A stretch of 64,000 bases of DNA from Cyprinodon diabolis (GCA_030533445.1 CM060065.1:2189710-2253709); one strand, 5' to 3'. Positions 57,301 to 60,154 are shown, counted from the stretch's first letter. Numbers and translations are program-made. The notes: a model not told the origin generated them from the sequence alone.

Positions 57301-58269
57301 GTAGTCACTTGTCTGCTTGGTCAGCTGCAGATAAACCAACTGATTTCCTCTGTGAGAACTTCTCTACACTGCAAAAAATTTAAATCTGAATAAGTAATTT
57401 TTTCTCACAATAAGTGCATTTTCTCTTGAATTGAGGAAGTAAATGAGACAGGTTGCCATTGGAACAAGACAATTTCCACTTATAATAAGAAAAAACAACT
57501 GCATTGTCTTATTTAAAGTGCATATTGTCGAATTATCTTACTTTAAGAGTAAAAATCCTCATTCCATTGGCAAACTATCTCATTTACCTCTCAAATTAAG
57601 GGGAAATACTGTTAATTTAAGACAATTTGACTTATTTTTAGATCATTTTTGCAGTGTAAGGGTTTGCTTCACTTGAAAAATGATGTAGAAATAAGTAAAA
57701 ATGTCTGAAATGAAGTGTATTTAACCTTACTTTGAGGAGGTAAATGAGATATTTTGCCAACTGAATGAGTATTTTTACTTTTAAAATAAGATAATTAGAT
57801 AATATGTACTTGAAAGAAAACATTTCAATTGTCTTTTCTTATTTTAAGTGTAAATTGTCTTGTTCCATTGGCAAAATGGCTCCTTTGCCTCCTAAATCCA
57901 AGAACAAATGCACTTATTTTAAGAAAAAAATACTTATCTAGATTTAGATTTTTTCCTGTGTGTGGCTGGTTCTGCAGCCAGAGACGTTCTCCGCTCTGAC
58001 CCAGGCTCTCTGTGTCCCTGCAGAACGTGGTGATGCTCATGAGTGATTTCGTAGACTGGCTTATCCCAGACATCCCCAAAGACATCAGCCTTCAGATCCA
58101 CAAGGAAAAGCTCCTCATGTTGGAGCATTTCATGAAGGAAGAGAAGGGTAAAAGGCTCACGGTGCGAGGAAACGGCAATCACGACAACTGCACCAGTCCC
58201 TCGTCGGACAACCCCAGCCCGCCGCAGCCACGCTCCCGGCCCGTCTTCCACGCCAGGGCCAGATGGTAG
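292..58269 (+). CDS. ano1: ano1 (TMEM16A) calcium-activated chloride channel, 23 coding exons, 5' end outside window
   Basis: Joined exons: 292-390, 1915-2066, 4849-4903, 5284-5335, 7108-7163, 10552-10593, 14011-14075, 14638-14772, 17425-17585, 18119-18204, 19644-19655, 21319-21390, 23746-23820, 25442-25643, 27525-27636, 27741-27798, 30172-30272, 32784-32926, 47560-47712, 53266-53318, 53981-54165, 55330-55435, 58024-58269. Every junction is AG/GT and in phase; the total of 2,421 nt gives 806 residues plus stop. The product aligns along its length with vertebrate ANO1, a dimeric ten-TM plasma-membrane chloride channel gated by cytosolic calcium. Seen motifs are [65 protein letters not shown] and DFVDW. 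ANO1 is preferred to ANO2 because of LGYEV, MSDFVDW and the QIHKEK C-terminal helix. Teleosts can carry ano1a and ano1b; I cannot say which this is. Residues upstream of SKFPGIGF are not in the window. Confidence 0.96.
662..1870. repeat. 63-bp minisatellite with a 225-bp higher-order unit
   Basis: Tandem units share CATTAAGCTGTT, TTTGCAGCAAT, CCTCCT and AAATGAGCAT. The basic unit is 63 bp. From about 1247 the array is three near-identical blocks of 225 bp (63+63+63+36), marked by the shortened unit containing CCTATACCGC at 1247, 1472 and 1697. Because 63, 36 and 225 are multiples of three and lack stops in some frames, both strands show long spurious open frames with 21-residue repeats. These are not genes. 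Confidence 0.95.
1915..2066 (+). CDS. ano1: ano1 exon, N-terminal domain
   Basis: 152 bp reading [17 protein letters not shown] to PFSREKQHL, with acceptor TAG at 1912-1914 and donor GTGAGT at 2067. The ITDP-like motif (here VTDPLHPKV) and the PFSREKQHL end match ANO1. It starts only about 45 bp after the end of the 63-bp tandem repeat. Confidence 0.95.
3003..3472 (-). mobile_element. LINE fragment (3' untranslated part), truncated at both ends
   Basis: It is closely similar to the 3' untranslated part of the LINE at 48195-51365: GAACAGGAAGAAA..CCTCCAGCAGAACCAG at the start and TTAGAGATTGAACTAACAG near the end. The 3' tail and the coding part are missing. Short open frames here are inside this non-coding fragment. 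Confidence 0.85.
3473..4848. other. intron, no recognised feature
   Basis: Intron sequence between the LINE fragment and the exon at 4849. It has low-complexity purine runs around 3900-3975 and a G7 run near 4026. I see no gene or known repeat. Confidence 0.4.
4849..4903 (+). CDS. ano1: ano1 exon, [11 protein letters not shown]
   Basis: 55 bp. The first base completes the Leu codon split from the previous exon, then [18 protein letters not shown] follows. Acceptor CCCCCAG at 4842-4848 and donor GTAAGT at 4904. This is part of the cytosolic dimerisation domain. Confidence 0.95.
5284..5335 (+). CDS. ano1: ano1 exon, [17 protein letters not shown]
   Basis: 52 bp after acceptor CTGCAG. It reads [17 protein letters not shown] and leaves one G in phase 1 that pairs with the next exon to give Gly. 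Donor GTAAAG at 5336. It corresponds to the ANO1 VYEILKRTTCTKAKYSM segment. Confidence 0.93.
5589..6843. mobile_element. non-autonomous element with long terminal inverted repeats
   Basis: The ends are inverted copies of each other. Left (5589-5725) has GATACAG..ATGCCTTCA, TTGGGTCACAGCTTTCTGC, TTCAACCCTCTAA, a poly-G run and GGTCAGACGAGATCGG. The right end (6687-6843) carries the complement in reverse order. The interior includes an A/T-rich segment with ATCGATTA motifs that is shared with 20150-20420. No coding capacity is seen. The superfamily is not assigned. Confidence 0.75.
7108..7163 (+). CDS. ano1: ano1 exon, [11 protein letters not shown]
   Basis: 56 bp coding [19 protein letters not shown], preceded by CCTACAG and followed by GTGAGT. 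The ITSLLANG/D motif is diagnostic of ANO1/ANO2. Confidence 0.95.
7348..7368 (+). repeat. 21-base poly-C tract
   Basis: An uninterrupted run of 21 C followed by GC. Such runs are unstable and error-prone in sequencing, so the length is uncertain. Confidence 0.9.
7727..9676. repeat. 33-bp minisatellite, about 59 copies
   Basis: The unit contains GGATTACCTTTATGGG, then (A/T)TGG(T/A)ATGAG and TAAAATG, total 33 bp. Two alternating unit types (GGGATGGTATG and GGGTTGGTATG or GGGTTGGAATG) occur in runs. At 11 codons per unit, open frames stretch across it on both strands (up to 668 codons with the repeat [11 protein letters not shown] on the minus strand). These are periodicity artefacts inside an ano1 intron. 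Confidence 0.96.
9815..9920. repeat. dispersed repeat, copy 1
   Basis: The stretch around TATTTATGGTTATTTAGCG and AAAAATAAGGGGGTTATTTTT is nearly repeated at 13820-13915. It is likely a piece of a mobile element; the family is unknown. Confidence 0.6.
9962..10022. repeat. perfect 27-bp inverted repeat (hairpin)
   Basis: Left arm 9962-9988 (TATTTAGTTTG..AATATTTAG) and right arm 9996-10022 are perfect reverse complements with a 7-base spacer (CTCCGAA). It lies beside the dispersed repeat at 9815 and may be the end of a palindromic element. Confidence 0.9.
10552..10593 (+). CDS. ano1: ano1 exon, small (14 codons)
   Basis: 42 bp, [14 protein letters not shown], in phase 0 between TCTCTTACAG and GTAAGTG. 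The NDRK end aligns with ANO1 GDYNGENVEFNDRK. It lies between the 33-bp and the 18/23-bp tandem arrays. Confidence 0.92.
11030..11255. mobile_element. repeat element arm with 38-bp hairpin, precursor of the 18/23-bp array
   Basis: It has inverted arms at about 11050-11087 and 11130-11168 (CATGTACAAAAAA.CTATTTAA and complement), then GGATGAATGCAAATCTGAC, and runs straight into the tandem repeat. A related copy is at 51710-51912 and a remnant at 22925-22976. It is non-coding; the superfamily is unknown. Confidence 0.7.
11256..12745. repeat. compound minisatellite of 18-bp and 23-bp units
   Basis: The array is built from CTGATCTGATGGGGTATG (18 bp) and the same unit with one extra GATCT (23 bp), with GCATG and GAGTATG variants. 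The mix of unit lengths shifts frame, so three overlapping minus-strand open frames of 351 to 514 codons (repeats like IRSAYP and SDQHTP) appear. They are not genes. Confidence 0.95.
13399..13670. mobile_element. palindromic MITE (CACTGCAAA/CACTGGAAA family), copy
   Basis: It contains the family landmarks in order: TTAAAATAAG, TTGTTCTTGGATTGAGGAG, TTGCCAAT, TCTAATTATCTTATTTTAAG, CATTCCATTGGCAA, CTCATTTACCT, then GATCGTTTTCCCGGTG. The two halves are imperfect inverted copies of one another. Confidence 0.75.
13820..13915. repeat. dispersed repeat, copy 2
   Basis: Matches 9815-9920 (TATTTATGGTTATTTAGCG and AAAAATAAGGGGGTTATTTTT). Same orientation. Confidence 0.6.
14011..14075 (+). CDS. ano1: ano1 exon, [17 protein letters not shown]
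   Basis: 65 bp, [21 protein letters not shown] plus the first two bases of Arg. Acceptor TTTTCACAG, donor GTCAGA. This is the pre-TM1 end of the cytosolic domain, matching LLYEEWARYGVFYKYQP of ANO1. Confidence 0.95.
14251..14590. mobile_element. 340-bp TIR element (MITE) next to an ano1 exon
   Basis: The left end CATAGACATTATATACATAG continues into ACGCCTCATTGGATGCCGGC. The right end is its imperfect reverse complement (GCCGGCAGCGTCCAATGAGG ending in AAAGTCTATG). The interior is A/T-rich with no coding capacity. It ends 47 bp before the exon at 14638. Confidence 0.8.
14638..14772 (+). CDS. ano1: ano1 exon, TM1
   Basis: 135 bp: [18 protein letters not shown], then a hydrophobic helix ([18 protein letters not shown]) that is TM1, then TVDDNIP. 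Acceptor CTCCACAG, donor GTAGGA. A short TIR element ends 47 bp upstream of the exon (see 14251-14590). Confidence 0.96.
14797..15500. mobile_element. cluster of three palindromic MITE copies
   Basis: Three partial or whole copies are joined head to tail: about 14797-15014, 15031-15208 (opposite half leading, starting CACTGCAAAAATGATC) and 15212-15500. They share GCCAATG, AGATAATTAGATAAT and CTTATTTTAAG landmarks with the other copies. Confidence 0.7.
15580..15852. mobile_element. palindromic MITE with intact CACTGGAAA / TTTCCAGTG ends
   Basis: It begins CACTGGAAACACGATCTAG and ends GATTTTTTCCAGTG; the halves are inverted copies. This is one of the more complete copies. Confidence 0.8.
15962..17155. 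mobile_element. element bounded by GGGGCCCTAGGC repeats, with nested LINE tail
   Basis: Copies of GGGGCCCTAGGC lie near both ends (around 15984 and 17110), with non-coding sequence between, interrupted by the LINE fragment 16689-16975. I infer a non-autonomous transposon; exact ends are not resolved. Confidence 0.4.
16689..16975 (-). mobile_element. LINE 3' tail fragment
   Basis: On the minus strand it ends in the teleost CR1/L2-type tail: GTAAAGTGCCTTGAGATGAC, then GGCGCTATATAAATAAACTG and repeated AATTG. It is a 5'-truncated copy of the LINE at 48195-51365. Confidence 0.85.
17425..17585 (+). CDS. ano1: ano1 exon, first extracellular loop and start of TM2
   Basis: 161 bp. It contains the cysteine-rich extracellular loop ([17 protein letters not shown] then ACSYWKL), an NIT glycosylation sequon, and [19 protein letters not shown] leading into TM2. 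Acceptor CTGCTAG, donor GTAGGC. The cysteines match those forming disulfides in ANO1. Confidence 0.96.
17622..17636. repeat. short TA microsatellite
   Basis: TATATATATATATAT shortly after the donor of exon 17425-17585. Confidence 0.8.
18119..18204 (+). CDS. ano1: ano1 exon, end of TM2 and acidic first intracellular loop
   Basis: 86 bp: [20 protein letters not shown], then LTDYGLEEE. The glutamate run is the ANO1 EEEEE stretch that directly precedes the alternative segment c. Acceptor GTGCAG, donor GTAAGA. Confidence 0.95.
18637..19431. mobile_element. non-autonomous TIR element (TGCTACGTTCACACC ends)
   Basis: It begins TGCTACGTTCACACCAAACG and ends with the complement GGTGTGAACGTAGCA. There is no coding capacity; short open frames inside are incidental. 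A second copy lies at 55502-56801. The interior around 18871-18995 is shared with the element at 28318-28928. Confidence 0.8.
19644..19655 (+). CDS. ano1: ano1 12-bp microexon (segment c equivalent), probably alternatively spliced
   Basis: GAGCGACATAAG, coding ERHK, is preceded by ATCCACAG and followed by a weak donor GTTTGG. It sits between the glutamate run (exon ending 18204) and DHHRAEYE (exon starting 21319). That is exactly where mammalian ANO1 has its 4-residue alternative segment c (EAVK, 12 bp), which alters calcium and voltage dependence. Frame is kept with or without it. Position, length and first residue agree; inclusion is inferred. Confidence 0.75.
20097..20420. mobile_element. 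A/T-rich hAT-like fragment
   Basis: It shares GTGAAACTAAAACTTTT, CTAAAGGCA(T/C)GTTTTA and CAGTTAA(T/C)GATTA with 5750-5960, and ends near TTTCAGCCCTA, a sequence typical of hAT ends. Coordinates are approximate. Confidence 0.5.
20706..21016. mobile_element. palindromic MITE with CACTGCAAAAA / GCAGTG ends
   Basis: It starts CACTGCAAAAAGTG and ends TTACTGCAGTG, with the family landmarks TTAAAATAAGTGCATTT, GCCAATGGAATGAG and GTTCCATTGGCAAAG. The structure is an imperfect palindrome. Confidence 0.8.
21319..21390 (+). CDS. ano1: ano1 exon, first intracellular loop
   Basis: 72 bp, [24 protein letters not shown], phase 0, acceptor TTTCAG, donor GTAAGAC. It aligns with ANO1 DHPRAEYEARVLEKSLKKE. In mammals the alternative 26-residue segment d may follow here; the next exon found skips it. 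Confidence 0.94.
21391..23452. other. ano1 intron, mostly unique sequence
   Basis: I see no exon equivalent to mammalian segment d. The only recognisable repeat is a remnant of the 11030 element at 22925-22976, with two GGTATGCTGGTCTGAC units. Short CGG-rich stretches occur near 22487. Confidence 0.45.
22925..22976. repeat. two-unit remnant of the 18-bp repeat element
   Basis: CATGCGTATTACTATG is followed by two units GGTATGCTGGTCTGAC. It resembles the junction where the array starts at 11256 and the copy at 51868. Confidence 0.7.
23470..23690 (+). mobile_element. tRNA-derived SINE
   Basis: It contains a degenerate internal promoter B-box region (GTGAGTTTAAAACCCACTCC), then CCCTGAGCAAGACCTCTGA, TTGCTCCCCGGGCGCCGCAC and GATGGGTTAAATGCAGAG, the body of a widespread teleost tRNA-SINE. 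A CTA microsatellite (23453-23469) precedes it. It ends about 55 bp before the exon at 23746. Confidence 0.75.
23746..23820 (+). CDS. ano1: ano1 exon, start of TM3
   Basis: 75 bp, [20 protein letters not shown] then MMAFM, phase 0, acceptor TTTTAG, donor GTAAGT. It matches DKVKLTWRDRFPAYLTNLV of ANO1. The acceptor lies about 50 bp after a SINE. Confidence 0.94.
23821..25228. other. ano1 intron, no recognised gene
   Basis: Non-coding sequence with an ATT-rich microsatellite around 24641-24676 and a CGAGTC.GACTCG palindrome near 24199. I cannot assign a repeat family. Confidence 0.4.
25230..25352 (+). repeat. dispersed repeat, copy 1 of a pair
   Basis: The segment with CTCTCTTAACTCTTCCTTCC, then GGCGAGTGGCTCGCCAGGTC and CAACCAGCTGGCAGCCTGAG, is repeated in the same orientation at 30733-30852. 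Family unknown. Confidence 0.75.
25442..25643 (+). CDS. ano1: ano1 exon, TM3 and TM4
   Basis: 202 bp, the second-longest coding exon in the window. It codes [18 protein letters not shown] (TM3), then the [11 protein letters not shown] linker, then [20 protein letters not shown] (TM4). Acceptor CTTTCAG, donor GTGAGG. Confidence 0.96.
26362..27189. repeat. compound short tandem repeat of ACATCATT / ACATG units
   Basis: About 830 bp made of ACATCATT, ACATCATC and ACATGACATCATT in varying order. Short open frames rich in His and Thr (MTSLHHY) follow from the repeat and are not genes. Confidence 0.95.
27525..27636 (+). CDS. ano1: ano1 exon, TM5
   Basis: 112 bp, [20 protein letters not shown] then [22 protein letters not shown] and the ERLIFK start of TM5 are family hallmarks. 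Acceptor TTCCAG, donor GTGAGA. Confidence 0.96.
27741..27798 (+). CDS. ano1: ano1 exon, TM5-TM6 loop
   Basis: 58 bp, [20 protein letters not shown], acceptor TTCACAG, donor GTAAAC. The GRPG motif matches ANO1 GRFVGRPGDYVY. It is separated from the previous exon by a 104-bp intron, the shortest in the window. Confidence 0.96.
27874..28098 (-). mobile_element. LINE 3' tail fragment, degraded
   Basis: It has TTCAGTTTATTTCTATAGCG, the CATCCAGTCAGATTGAT segment and AACAGGAAGAAACCTCCAGC, as in the LINE at 48195. Its 3' AATTG tail is eroded. Same minus orientation as the other pieces. Confidence 0.8.
28318..28928. mobile_element. non-autonomous TIR element (ATAAGGCGCAC type)
   Basis: Left end CCGTATTTTCACGACCATA then AGGCGCACC; right end is the near complement (TGCGCCTTATAGTCGCGAAA then ATACG). 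More AAGGCGCACC copies lie inside the left end. It has no coding capacity. The interior segment 28560-28675 matches the TGCTACGTTCACACC elements. Confidence 0.75.
29429..29648 (+). pseudogene. decayed THAP zinc-finger domain fragment
   Basis: From ATG 29429 the frame reads [20 protein letters not shown], then FLIPDHP. It has the C-x4-C pair, Trp and Pro expected at the start of a THAP DNA-binding domain. The partner C-x2-H (ICSQH, followed by LEEECF) is present downstream, but in another frame after the original frame stops at TAG 29603, so the copy is broken. THAP domains occur in host proteins and in P-element-like transposases. Given the transposon-rich intron I infer a transposon relic or a retro-copied fragment. 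Confidence 0.65.
30172..30272 (+). CDS. ano1: ano1 exon, TM6 with two calcium ligands
   Basis: 101 bp, [20 protein letters not shown] then [14 protein letters not shown]. The first Asn of QNNLFE and the Glu are the residues known as N650 and E654 in human ANO1. Acceptor ATCCAG, donor GTAAGT. Confidence 0.96.
30733..30852 (+). repeat. dispersed repeat, copy 2 of a pair
   Basis: Matches 25230-25352, with the same GGCGAGTGGCTCGCCAGGTC core and the same TGAGTTTCTAGTC end. Confidence 0.75.
31012..32412. mobile_element. 1.4-kb element with about 150-bp TIRs enclosing a 31-bp minisatellite
   Basis: Left arm 31012-31156 and right arm 32263-32412 are imperfect reverse complements. Matching landmarks in order are CATTCCAAAAA, GTTAAAA, GGACTTTGTTT, TTCCATCCAGGAAGCTTTT, CAATTC, then AGCCCAACAAAG and CCTTG. 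Nearly everything between the arms is the tandem repeat. There is no transposase, so the element is non-autonomous. Left flank GTGAGGATTCTCAGTCATCC is not mirrored on the right. Confidence 0.85.
31379..32250. repeat. 31-bp minisatellite, about 28 copies
   Basis: The unit includes CGCCAGATGTTTTGTTCCCC and GTGCAATATCT, total 31 bp, with variants CTTCCAATATCT, CTTGCGATATCT and CGCCGTGCAATATCT. Since 31 is not a multiple of three but the unit has no stop in several frames, overlapping open frames with 31-residue periods arise on both strands. They are artefacts. Confidence 0.95.
32784..32926 (+). CDS. ano1: ano1 exon, TM6-TM7 linker and E702/E705 equivalents
   Basis: 143 bp: a basic linker ([17 protein letters not shown]), then [17 protein letters not shown]. 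The two Glu of PEYMEM correspond to calcium ligands E702 and E705 of human ANO1. Acceptor GTCCAG, donor GTGAGT. The 14.6-kb intron that follows holds the large satellite-like array. Confidence 0.96.
33088..46379. repeat. giant 13.3-kb tandem array of 31/32-bp units with 15-bp half-units
   Basis: Units share AAACTCAGCCTGAGTTAACT then CTAGTCAG, with junction variants GTCT, CTCT, TCT, GACT and TCTT. Extra 15-bp half-units GGCCTGAGTTAACTC are inserted at intervals. By length there are over 400 units. Stops (TAA, TAG) in all frames mean no open frames appear. Rare variants recur at fixed spacings of about 1,484 and 5,787 bp, showing higher-order duplication. It fills about 91% of the ano1 intron 32927-47559. 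Confidence 0.97.
46401..46669. mobile_element. palindromic MITE directly after the giant array
   Basis: It begins CACTGCAGAAATAATCTAG and ends TTTTTGCAGCG, with TTAAAATAAGATAATTAGAT and TTCCATTGGCAAAG landmarks. It starts 21 bp after the last array unit. Confidence 0.75.
46670..47375. other. intron, no recognised feature
   Basis: Non-coding sequence between the MITE and the pyrimidine tract. Nothing supportable is seen. Confidence 0.4.
47376..47525 (+). repeat. pyrimidine-rich tract upstream of an ano1 acceptor
   Basis: About 150 bp of nearly pure C/T with recurring CTCCTTTTCACTC and CTTTTCACTC phrases. It is far longer than an ordinary polypyrimidine tract and lies 34 bp before acceptor 47559. 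Confidence 0.85.
47560..47712 (+). CDS. ano1: ano1 exon, TM7-TM8 with E734/D738 equivalents
   Basis: 153 bp: [20 protein letters not shown], then [20 protein letters not shown]. The Glu and Asp of IIEIRLD are calcium ligands E734 and D738 in human ANO1. The acceptor CCCCAG is preceded by a long pyrimidine-rich tract (47376-47525). Donor GTGCGT. Confidence 0.97.
48195..51365 (-). mobile_element. CR1/L2-type LINE, 5'-truncated, antisense to ano1
   Basis: On the minus strand it runs from the end of an endonuclease domain ([15 protein letters not shown], SDHFLITF) through the reverse transcriptase to a 3' untranslated region. It ends in GTAAAGTGCCTTGAGATGAC, GGCGCTATATAAATAAACTG and repeated AATTG, a typical teleost L2/CR1-like tail. 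The endonuclease start is missing, so the copy cannot move on its own. Confidence 0.88.
48946..51293 (-). pseudogene. LINE reverse transcriptase ORF, broken by a frameshift
   Basis: The upstream open frame (51293-49701, 530 codons) holds the RT core: [19 protein letters not shown] region, [18 protein letters not shown] and the catalytic [13 protein letters not shown]. It stops at 49701. The downstream frame (49716-48946) resumes at [20 protein letters not shown] and carries the C-terminal domain with [11 protein letters not shown] and [16 protein letters not shown]. The two overlap by 16 bases in different frames, so a small indel near 49710 disables the copy. The N-terminal endonuclease is truncated. 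Confidence 0.88.
51710..51912. mobile_element. second copy of the element that carries the 18/23-bp array
   Basis: It shares CCTCAACAGGCG, TTTTTTTGTACATGACTAAA, GGGATAAATGTAAATCTGAC and the CATGTGTATTGACTATAGG junction with 11030-11260. It has only about two units of GGTATGCTGGTCTGATGA, not an expanded array. Confidence 0.7.
51933..52312. mobile_element. hAT-like short element (TAGGGCTG / CAGCCCTA ends)
   Basis: Begins TAGGGCTGGGC and ends TTCAGCCCTA, non-coding interior of about 360 bp. The short ends fit hAT-type MITEs; a target duplication is not evident. Confidence 0.5.
52329..52615. mobile_element. palindromic MITE with CACTGCAAAAA / CCAGTG ends
   Basis: Starts CACTGCAAAAAATATAAAT and ends GATCATTTTCCAGTG, with the usual inner landmarks. 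Only about 17 bp separate it from the hAT-like element before it. Confidence 0.8.
52859..52898. repeat. 40-bp near-perfect palindrome
   Basis: GGTCGGGAGAAAATCGAACA meets its reverse complement TGTTTGATTTTCTCCCGACC with a single mismatched pair. It lies in a region that resembles a non-autonomous transposon (ends like AATCGTACAGTGTACG at about 53034). Confidence 0.9.
53266..53318 (+). CDS. ano1: ano1 exon, start of TM9
   Basis: 53 bp, [18 protein letters not shown], acceptor TTTCACAG, donor GTAAGT. It matches ANO1 GIWYNILRGIGKLAVIIN. Confidence 0.95.
53319..53980. other. ano1 intron, no recognised gene
   Basis: A/T-rich non-coding sequence, with a GCCAGTAGCTATTGGTAAAA inverted pair around 53878-53916. 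Nothing else can be supported. Confidence 0.4.
53981..54165 (+). CDS. ano1: ano1 exon, TM9 and last extracellular loop
   Basis: 185 bp, [20 protein letters not shown], then [19 protein letters not shown], then [16 protein letters not shown] carries the N-glycosylation sequon conserved in ANO1. Acceptor TTCCAG, donor GTAAGG. Confidence 0.97.
54399..54423 (+). promoter_or_regulatory. possible promoter-like pair: inverted CCAAT box and GC box
   Basis: ATTGG (54399-54403) and GGGGGCGGG (54415-54423) sit about 155 bp before the small open frame at 54579. The pairing is typical of housekeeping promoters but is weak evidence alone. Confidence 0.2.
54579..54749 (+). CDS. unassigned small ORF (56 codons), doubtful
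   Basis: Starts [20 protein letters not shown] and continues [15 protein letters not shown]. An AAAAGTAAGT donor-like site lies near 54723, so it could be a first exon carried by a transposon rather than a complete frame. It lies in an ano1 intron next to the 30-bp palindromic repeat. I do not recognise the protein. Confidence 0.15.
   Translation: MDSGNMQEEESLVSEVVDESPPSPFNGALTELRVLSQKFSFLLLLFYKSKFSDHLR
54867..55075. repeat. 30-bp GC-rich minisatellite starting with a 44-bp perfect palindrome
   Basis: About six to seven units of GGCTAACGTTAGCC plus CGTCTGCAGCGGCCGG. Each unit contains the 14-bp palindrome GGCTAACGTTAGCC as well as CTGCAG and CGGCCG. At 54867-54910 the first unit and its inverted left flank form a perfect 44-bp palindrome centred on AACGTT. 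Open frames across it (repeat [10 protein letters not shown]) are periodicity artefacts. Confidence 0.92.
55330..55435 (+). CDS. ano1: ano1 exon, start of TM10
   Basis: 106 bp, [20 protein letters not shown], then [19 protein letters not shown](E/D)PPW is an ANO1/ANO2 signature. Acceptor ATGCAG, donor GTAAAC. Confidence 0.97.
55502..56801. mobile_element. second TGCTAC(G/A)TTCACACC element, carrying a nested insertion
   Basis: Starts TGCTACATTCACACCAAAAG and ends AGTGTGAACGCAGCA. Interior blocks match 18637-19431: GAGAAGCTGATCTGGGAG, ATCACTCCTCTGAAACAGTT, TAGAAACCTGCCGGCAGAAT and ACAGCGCAGCGCCGGTATGT. It is interrupted by the insert at 55816-56305. Confidence 0.8.
55816..56305. mobile_element. 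nested TIR element (GCTACAGTGTGTAAT ends)
   Basis: Left end TTAAAGCTACAGTGTGTAAT and right end ATTACACACTGTAGCTTTAA are reverse complements. It splits sequence that is continuous in the copy at 18637 (GAAACAGTTTAACGCC), so it inserted later. Confidence 0.8.
56925..57176. mobile_element. palindromic MITE copy, left end missing
   Basis: Has TTGTTCTTAAATTGAGGAG, CATTCCATTGGCAGATC and ends GATCGTTTTCCAGTG; the CACTGC start is not present. Confidence 0.7.
57367..57656. mobile_element. palindromic MITE with CACTGCAAAA / TTTTGCAGTG ends
   Basis: Starts CACTGCAAAAAATTTAAAT and ends GATCATTTTTGCAGTG; both terminal repeats are intact. Confidence 0.82.
57670..57960. mobile_element. palindromic MITE copy just before the last coding exon
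   Basis: Starts CACTTGAAAAATGATGTAG and ends GATTTTTTCCTGTG. It lies 14 bp after the previous copy and 63 bp before the exon at 58024. Confidence 0.75.
58024..58269 (+). CDS. ano1: ano1 terminal coding exon, TM10 end and cytosolic C-terminus
   Basis: 246 bp ending at TAG 58267-58269. It codes [20 protein letters not shown], then the cytosolic helix [19 protein letters not shown], then a Ser/Pro/Arg-rich tail ending HARARW. The tail after KEEKGK does not resemble the mammalian ANO1 C-terminus, which is expected for this fast-evolving end. Acceptor CCCTGCAG lies 63 bp after a MITE. Confidence 0.96.
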   Translation, partial: NVVMLMSDFVDWLIPDIPKDISLQIHKEKLLMLEHFMKEEKGKRLTVRGNGNHDNCTSPSSDNPSPPQPRSRPVFHARARW

Positions 58270-60115
58270 TGTCAGAGATGAGTCGTTGACGCATGGCTTC
58301 CCTTTTCATTCGTGCATCAGTAAAGCTTCTGCTGCTTTTCCATTCGTTGGGGTTTTAGAGTATAAATGAGGTGTTCCTGTCAGAGTCTGTCGTAAGTTTC
58401 CATCTTAGATGTTGTGCACGCTACGCCGTCCTCTTCCTGCCAGAGATGCATCGGCCTCAAACTTTATTTGAAGTGGATGAAGCCATACGGCTCCCTGAGG
58501 GGCCCGCTTCAGGTTAACCTTTAAGGAAACGGTGCCAAACTACTAAGAGCCAAAGGAGACGAGCATCCCAGCTGCCGGCTCTCTGATCCAGCAACAAGCA
58601 GAACGTCCGTCCTGAGAGGAGCCTCTTTTCTTTTCCTCCTGTATTTGGGCTACATGTCTACATTTTCATTGCTGTTGGACAAATTTATACATTTTTAATA
58701 TGCAGACCACCTTGAACTGGTTTTACGTTTAGACGCTGGTTAGTAACTGGTGTTTCAGAAGCCCTGAAAGCACAAGGTTGGCCGAATATTTACTGCACAA
58801 ACGGAAAGAAAGCCATGAATTCAGATTAGATGTTAGATTACTGGTGCAGAACCAGTTTACAGAAACCTGCAGCCATATGACCCAGCTCAGACCATGAACG
58901 TCCTGCCACACACAAACGTCAGGAAGGCAACATTCACCGTGTAGTTTCCAATCCTATCGGTGCTTAGGATGGAGCTTTAGCTAATGAGAAGAAAGATTTT
59001 CTAGAAAAATAAGCAAATCCTCCTCAGATCGTTCATCACTTCTGGTTCAGCGGATGATTTTTTATAAAGAGTCTTTATTTCTAGTGTCTTACTTTTAAAA
59101 TGCTCTACTTTTCTAAAAATGTTTTCCATTTGTTCATCTCAGCATAAAACTGCCACTTAAACAGGAACTAAAAGGCCATAAAATTTCAATTTCCAGCTGA
59201 GTAGGATGAGCGGGATCAAAGAGTTGCTAATATTTGGTCGCTATGGCGACGGGAGGAGAAGTGATGCTTTGGTTGTTTGGTGTGAAACGAACCTGAAGGT
59301 TTATTTTTCTGCAGACCTTCTCAGCTTTCCACCTCATAGCAACAAACTCTCTGCCTTAATACGTACAAAAGTCGTTTTGAAGATGTCCTCCCATTCAACA
59401 TGCTGCCGGTCTGATCACCCGCGTCTTTTTTTCACCTCGGCCTTATTTTAACTTTGTAAAAGATTTTCTTTCTTTCTTTTTTTTTACTATCCTCGCATCT
59501 TTTTAGCAATTCTCTCTGAAAGACTGAATTTTTTTAGTTGTTTGGTTTTCTGTCTGTTCAAGCGAAATATGGGAGCGACTGGATGTTTCACTGAAAGGTG
59601 AGAGTGGGTGAACCGGTTACCATGGAAACTCCAGGCTCAGACTGATGGAATGTATTTGTTTTTATATCTTAACTTATGTAAAAGGAGTCTGATTAAAATG
59701 TCTCTTTTGGATGATAATGATGACATGGCATTTCTCTTTCTAAAGGACTCAATGACTCAGCAACAAACTGCTACTCCTATACAGCTTGTCTCTAATATTT
59801 AGTGCTGAAACCATAACCTGGATGAGAAAAGCAGAATCATGAGTCAGTAAAGCTGTTTGTTTTTATTGTTTCGTGTCTGAAGCATTCACAGCGGGGCTGA
59901 TGATCGCAGCCTCGTTAAGCACACCTGCTTTTACTGAGAACTGCCTCCATCTTTGTCTGATGTGACGCTGTCCTCTACCCTCGTTGTTTCTAACAGCTGC
60001 TGGGATATTTTACTGTGCAGCAGTGAGTGTATCTGCATGTTTAATCATTTGTCTGTGGTATTTCTTTGCCTTTTGTTCATGTGTAGAATCTGCTAATAAA
60101 TAATGGCTGAGTTGC
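58270..60115 (+). other. ano1: ano1 3' untranslated region (predicted)
   Basis: This is non-coding sequence from the stop codon to just past the AATAAA at 60095. No recognisable transposon or splice signal needs to be invoked. It contains T-rich stretches around 59455-59530. The end is inferred from the polyadenylation signal. Confidence 0.65.
60095..60100 (+). terminator. ano1: polyadenylation signal AATAAA
   Basis: A canonical AATAAA is followed 20 to 45 bp later by a TG/T-rich stretch (60119-60150: GGAGTCTG, then long T runs), as expected of a cleavage site. It is the only clear AATAAA seen between the stop codon and the next repeats. Confidence 0.7.
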
Positions 60116-60154
60116 CCTTTGGAGTCTGTTTTTGCTTTTTTTTGTATATTCGAG

